Shown here piece after piece: positions 5,301 through 7,195 of a stretch of DNA of 7,195 bases. Where the stretch lies: the NCBI GenBank assembly GCA_000434475.1, contig FR879463.1:1-7195 (forward strand), in the 5' to 3' direction. Origin of the DNA: Dialister sp. CAG:486. GTDB taxonomy: Bacteria; Bacillota; Negativicutes; Veillonellales; Dialisteraceae. Positions within the stretch are counted from its first letter, which is position 1; every line of letters begins with the position of its first letter. The notes below the pieces were generated by a model. That model saw only the letters and a list, made by a program, of their open reading frames with translations, made no database searches and was not told the origin of the DNA. Position numbers and translations under genes: made by a program.

Positions 5301-6915
5301 ACGCCACTCCACCCCGGGCGTAGCCCTGATCTCGCCGCCGCCGCACCATGATGTCTACTCCATCGAAGACCTGGCAGAGCTTGTCTTCGACCTGAAGAAT
5401 GCCAATCACAAGGCGGAGATCAATGTCAAGCTCACCGCCGGTGCCGGTGTCGGTACCATTGCGGCCGGCGTCGTCAAGGCGAAAGCCGACGGTGTCACCA
5501 TCAGCGGCTGTGATGGCGGCACGGGGGCATCGCCCAGGACAAGCATGCGCCATGCGGGACTTCCATGGGAGCTTGGACTTTCCGAAGCGCAGCAGGTCCT
5601 CCTTCTGAATCAGCTCCGCGACCGCGTGAAGCTCGAAACGGACGGCAAGCTCCTGACCGGCCGGGATGCGGCCATCGCCTGCCTCTTGGGGGCAGAGCTC
5701 TTCAGCTTCTGCACCGGGCCGCTCATCGCGATCGGCTGCCAGATGTTCCGCGTCTGCAACAAAAATACCTGCCCCTTCGGTATCTGCACGCAGGATGAGA
5801 AGCTCAGGAAACGCTTCGCCGGAAAGCCCGAGTATGTGATGAACTACATGCGCTTCGTCGCAGAAGACCTGCGTGAGATCATGGCACACCTCGGCTTCCA
5901 CAAGCTCGAAGACATGGTGGGCCGAAGCGATCGCCTGAAGCAGAAGAGCTTCACCGGCAGCAAAAAGGCAGATACCCTCTCTCTCGATGCCCTGCTCTTC
6001 CGTCCGTATACAGACATCACTGTCGGTCACCATTTCATGAAGGCACAGGATCATGAGATCGAAAAGACCCTCGATATGGCCAAGCTCGTCCGCATGTGCA
6101 AGCCGGCTCTCGACGAGCAGAAGCGCGTCATCGCAAAGCTCTTCATCAAGAACACCGACCGTGTCACCGGCACCATCCTTGGCAGCGAGATCTCCCGCCG
6201 CTACGGCGATGAAGGACTGCCCGAAGACACCATATCCCTCTCCTTCGTCGGCTCTGCGGGACAGAGCTTCGGCGCCTTCATCCCGAAGGGCCTGACGCTC
6301 ACCCTGGAAGGCGATGCAAATGACTACGTCGGCAAGGGCCTTTCCGGCGGCAAGATCATCATTTATCCGCCGAGAGAAGCCACCTTCCGTGCGGAAGACA
6401 ATGTCATCATCGGAAACGTCGCCTTCTTCGGCGCGACAAGCGGGGAAGCCTTCGTCTCCGGCAAAGCCGGGGAACGCTTCTGCGTCAGAAACAGCGGTGC
6501 GACCGTCGTCGTCGAAGGCATCGGCAACCACGGCTGCGAATACATGACCGGCGGCAAGGTCATCATCCTAGGCGAGACGGGCAAAAACTTCACAGCCGGT
6601 ATGTCCGGCGGCGTCGCTTATGTGCTCGACCTCGATGAACGCCTGTGCAATCAAGAGCTGATCCATTTGGAACCGCTCACGGACAAAGAGGAGATCGCAA
6701 GCGTCAAGAAGCTGATCGACGCCCACTACCTCTCGACCAGAAGCCGCAAGGCGGAATCCATTCTTGCACGCTGGGATGTCTACTACTCCCGCTTCACCAA
6801 GGTCATCCCGAAGGAATACGAGGCCATGGAAGAAGCGATCAGGACAGGCATGGCAGAAGGCCTCACACGCGAAGAAGCCATCAGAAAAGCGTATGATAAG
6901 AAGTTTGGAAAATAG
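2359..6915 (+). CDS. gltB: Glutamate synthase, large (alpha) subunit
   Basis: The product takes the amide nitrogen of glutamine and transfers it to 2-oxoglutarate, giving two glutamates. It is the cytoplasmic partner of glutamine synthetase in ammonia assimilation. At 1518 residues it is full length (Bacillus subtilis GltA is about 1520). The domains run in the usual order. The N-terminal class II glutamine amidotransferase (about 25-425) has nucleophile C25 in ACGIGF, exposed after removal of a 24-residue propeptide, and HNGEINT (258-264) with the N259/G260 oxyanion hole. The central domain spans about 475-770. The FMN/2-oxoglutarate synthase domain (about 795-1195) has SRSNTGEGGED (905-915) and KPGEGGH (962-968). 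The [3Fe-4S] cysteines are C1127, C1133 and C1138 (C-x5-C-x4-C). The C-terminal GXGXG beta-helix spans about 1265-1465. No frameshift or missing catalytic residue is seen. The small NAD(P)H-oxidising subunit gltD does not follow within the 280 bases available. The TAG stop is the first part of a heptamer array. The leader contains a probable attenuator. Confidence 0.96.
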   Translation: MGMKKWRDLPEAQGLYDPRNEHDACGIGFVANIRGERSYGIVDDALKILENLKHRGGEGADHKSGDGAGILTQIPHDFFHRECEVLGFSLPPEGEYGVGMIFAHRYEDFRKEQMRVFEEIVKEEGQTVLGWREVPIDESIIGEAARSIRPRFLQVFIGRNPSLRDQMDFERKLYIIRRLAEKKIIPLSEGMGTDFYIASLSSRTIVYKGMLTSEQLRHFYLDLSDLDYKTAMAMVHSRFSTNTFPSWARAHPNRYIVHNGEINTIKGNINWLNARESKSRPSNDPELVKAFPVVDDTGSDSAMFDNCLEYIHMAGHSLAHAMMVMMPEPWEKDPAMDEEKKAFYRYHNFMMEPWDGPAAMCFCDGVAIGGMLDRNGLRPARYYVMKDDRVILSSEVGAVPVDQENVLYKGRLEPGKLFLIDTAQQRIISDEEIKHTMAKAHPYAKWCEEHLLDLKDLAKEEKEPEVPEDLLLEQKNFGYTVEDLRDILTPMAENGKEPIGAMGMDAPLAVLSEAPQLLYDYFQQNFAQVTNPPIDGVRERIVTSSSVVIGNMANIMDPDEKGTAALFIDRPLITNEEMEVIKHLNSSQLKPVVLSLLYPAAGGGRAMEKALHELFAAALAAVRDGKNILILSDRGVDKDHMAIPALLASAGLHNDLIREKVRPDVGIILESGEPREIHHFAALIGFGVTAINPYLALETVKDLADKNRLHGKSAKEALANYLTAAVNGILGVMSKMGISTVKSYHGAQIFEAVGIGKEVAEKYFGGISSPIGGIGLKEIAKEAEMRHEAAYEGTKGLSSGDVYMYHRNGDEPHILTPEAIRLLQRACRTGSYEVYKEFAKVVNEPLIRLRDLLEFNYPAGCSIPIEEVDSVDSIVHHFRTGAMSYGALSKEAHECIAKAMNALGSRSNTGEGGEDTERFALLPDGSSVNDEIKQVSTARFGVTGNYLVHGKEIQIKCAQGAKPGEGGHLPGSKVDPAIGKTRHSTPGVALISPPPHHDVYSIEDLAELVFDLKNANHKAEINVKLTAGAGVGTIAAGVVKAKADGVTISGCDGGTGASPRTSMRHAGLPWELGLSEAQQVLLLNQLRDRVKLETDGKLLTGRDAAIACLLGAELFSFCTGPLIAIGCQMFRVCNKNTCPFGICTQDEKLRKRFAGKPEYVMNYMRFVAEDLREIMAHLGFHKLEDMVGRSDRLKQKSFTGSKKADTLSLDALLFRPYTDITVGHHFMKAQDHEIEKTLDMAKLVRMCKPALDEQKRVIAKLFIKNTDRVTGTILGSEISRRYGDEGLPEDTISLSFVGSAGQSFGAFIPKGLTLTLEGDANDYVGKGLSGGKIIIYPPREATFRAEDNVIIGNVAFFGATSGEAFVSGKAGERFCVRNSGATVVVEGIGNHGCEYMTGGKVIILGETGKNFTAGMSGGVAYVLDLDERLCNQELIHLEPLTDKEEIASVKKLIDAHYLSTRSRKAESILARWDVYYSRFTKVIPKEYEAMEEAIRTGMAEGLTREEAIRKAYDKKFGK

Positions 6916-6969
6916 TCACTGGTGGCTAGTAGCTGGTGACTAGTAGCTAGGGATTAGTGGCTGGGGATT
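6914..6969 (+). repeat. Heptamer tandem array C, overlapping the gltB stop codon
   Basis: Eight contiguous 7-bp units run from the last two bases of the gltB TAG stop. Variants include AGTCACT, GGTGGCT, AGTAGCT (twice), GGTGACT, AGGGATT, AGTGGCT and GGGGATT. This is the reverse complement of the unit family seen in arrays A and B (AGGGATT is the complement of AATCCCT). The array therefore has the same orientation relative to gltB as array A has relative to larA. Confidence 0.75.
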
Positions 6970-7005
6970 AGGCGCCGCGAGTGACTGGGAGACATCAGAC
7001 TCCCG

Positions 7006-7038
7006 TGTCGTCATTTCGAGTGCGAGCGAGACATTTTT
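7006..7038 (+). terminator. Possible weak terminator downstream of gltB
   Basis: TGTC at 7006-7009 with TC at 7011-7012 can pair with GAGACA at 7028-7033, with an inner TCG/CGA stem (7016-7018 with 7023-7025), and five T follow at 7034-7038. The stem is short and interrupted, so this is only a candidate. No stronger terminator was seen within the 280 bases after gltB. Confidence 0.3.
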
Positions 7039-7126
7039 GTTATTCGCGGTGAAACGGATGGTGTCAGAAACCATAAACAGGAAACCTGTTATCCACCTGT
7101 CTTCGGGCATCGCCCTTTATAAAAAT

Positions 7127-7141
7127 CGACGCGAAGCGTCG
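7127..7141. repeat. GC hairpin of composite repeat copy C
   Basis: CGACGC at 7127-7132 pairs perfectly with GCGTCG at 7136-7141 around a GAA loop. Its stem sequence differs from copies A and B but the pairing is kept. Confidence 0.6.
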
Positions 7142-7195
7142 CTCCGCCTAAGCTTTCCTCATCGGGGAATGCTATTAAGTTAAGCGGCAGAACAT

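Larger units (their letters stand above)
6914..7150 (+). repeat. Composite intergenic repeat, copy C
   Basis: The module order is as in A and B but on the opposite DNA strand: heptamer array (6914-6969), ACTCCC block (6999-7004), core (7009-7049), a GTGTCAG block (7061-7067) and a GC hairpin (7127-7141) preceded by CTTTAT. The core is more divergent than A and B are from each other and has the GTCATTTCGAG form seen in the element at 96-126. The right boundary is approximate. The remaining bases to 7195 contain a CCTCATCGGGGAA stretch and no gene. Confidence 0.65.

Noticed and set aside
2317..6531. Antisense open frame of about 1404 codons over gltB
   Set aside because: It is in exact codon register with gltB and stays open only because gltB almost never uses TTA, CTA or TCA. 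Its translation is Arg/His/Asp-rich low-complexity text with no recognisable domain.
421..7150. CRISPR array
   Set aside because: The tandem units are 7 or 14 bp and contiguous, with no unique spacers between them.

Overview
The window holds two complete protein genes transcribed away from each other, set in three gene-free stretches that are filled with repeats. Reading leftward (- strand, 599-1900) is a LarA-family enzyme, a nickel-pincer-cofactor lactate or 2-hydroxyacid racemase. Reading rightward (+ strand, 2359-6915) is gltB, the complete large (alpha) subunit of glutamate synthase. The coding DNA is GC-rich, ribosome binding sites are strong AGGAG types, and both promoters carry TGnTATAAT extended -10 boxes. 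Together with GltB length and style this suggests a GC-rich anaerobic Firmicute, perhaps a Negativicute of the Dialister/Megasphaera/Selenomonas kind. The phylum-level guess is moderate and the genus-level guess is weak.

Layout: 1-598 has no convincing gene and contains several inverted repeats and one composite repeat (copy A). 599-1900 is larA. 1901-2358 is the divergent intergenic region, with the larA promoter, a small GAAATGA tandem repeat, composite repeat copy B, the gltB promoter and a terminator-like hairpin in the gltB leader. 2359-6915 is gltB. 6916-7195 is gene-free and holds composite repeat copy C.

The most interesting signals are non-coding. First, a long GC-rich stem-loop followed by seven T lies between the gltB promoter and its ribosome binding site, so transcripts entering gltB must pass an apparent intrinsic terminator; this looks like an attenuator. 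Second, a composite repeat of about 180-240 bp occurs three times. It consists of a heptanucleotide tandem array, a conserved core and a GC hairpin. In two copies the array begins exactly at a gene's 3' end and supplies its TAG stop codon. The GC hairpin differs in sequence between copies but keeps its base pairing.

The two genes are metabolically separate: lactate or 2-hydroxyacid stereochemistry on one side, ammonia assimilation into glutamate on the other. Nothing in the sequence shows that they are co-regulated. No defence system, transposase gene, RNA gene or CRISPR array was seen.
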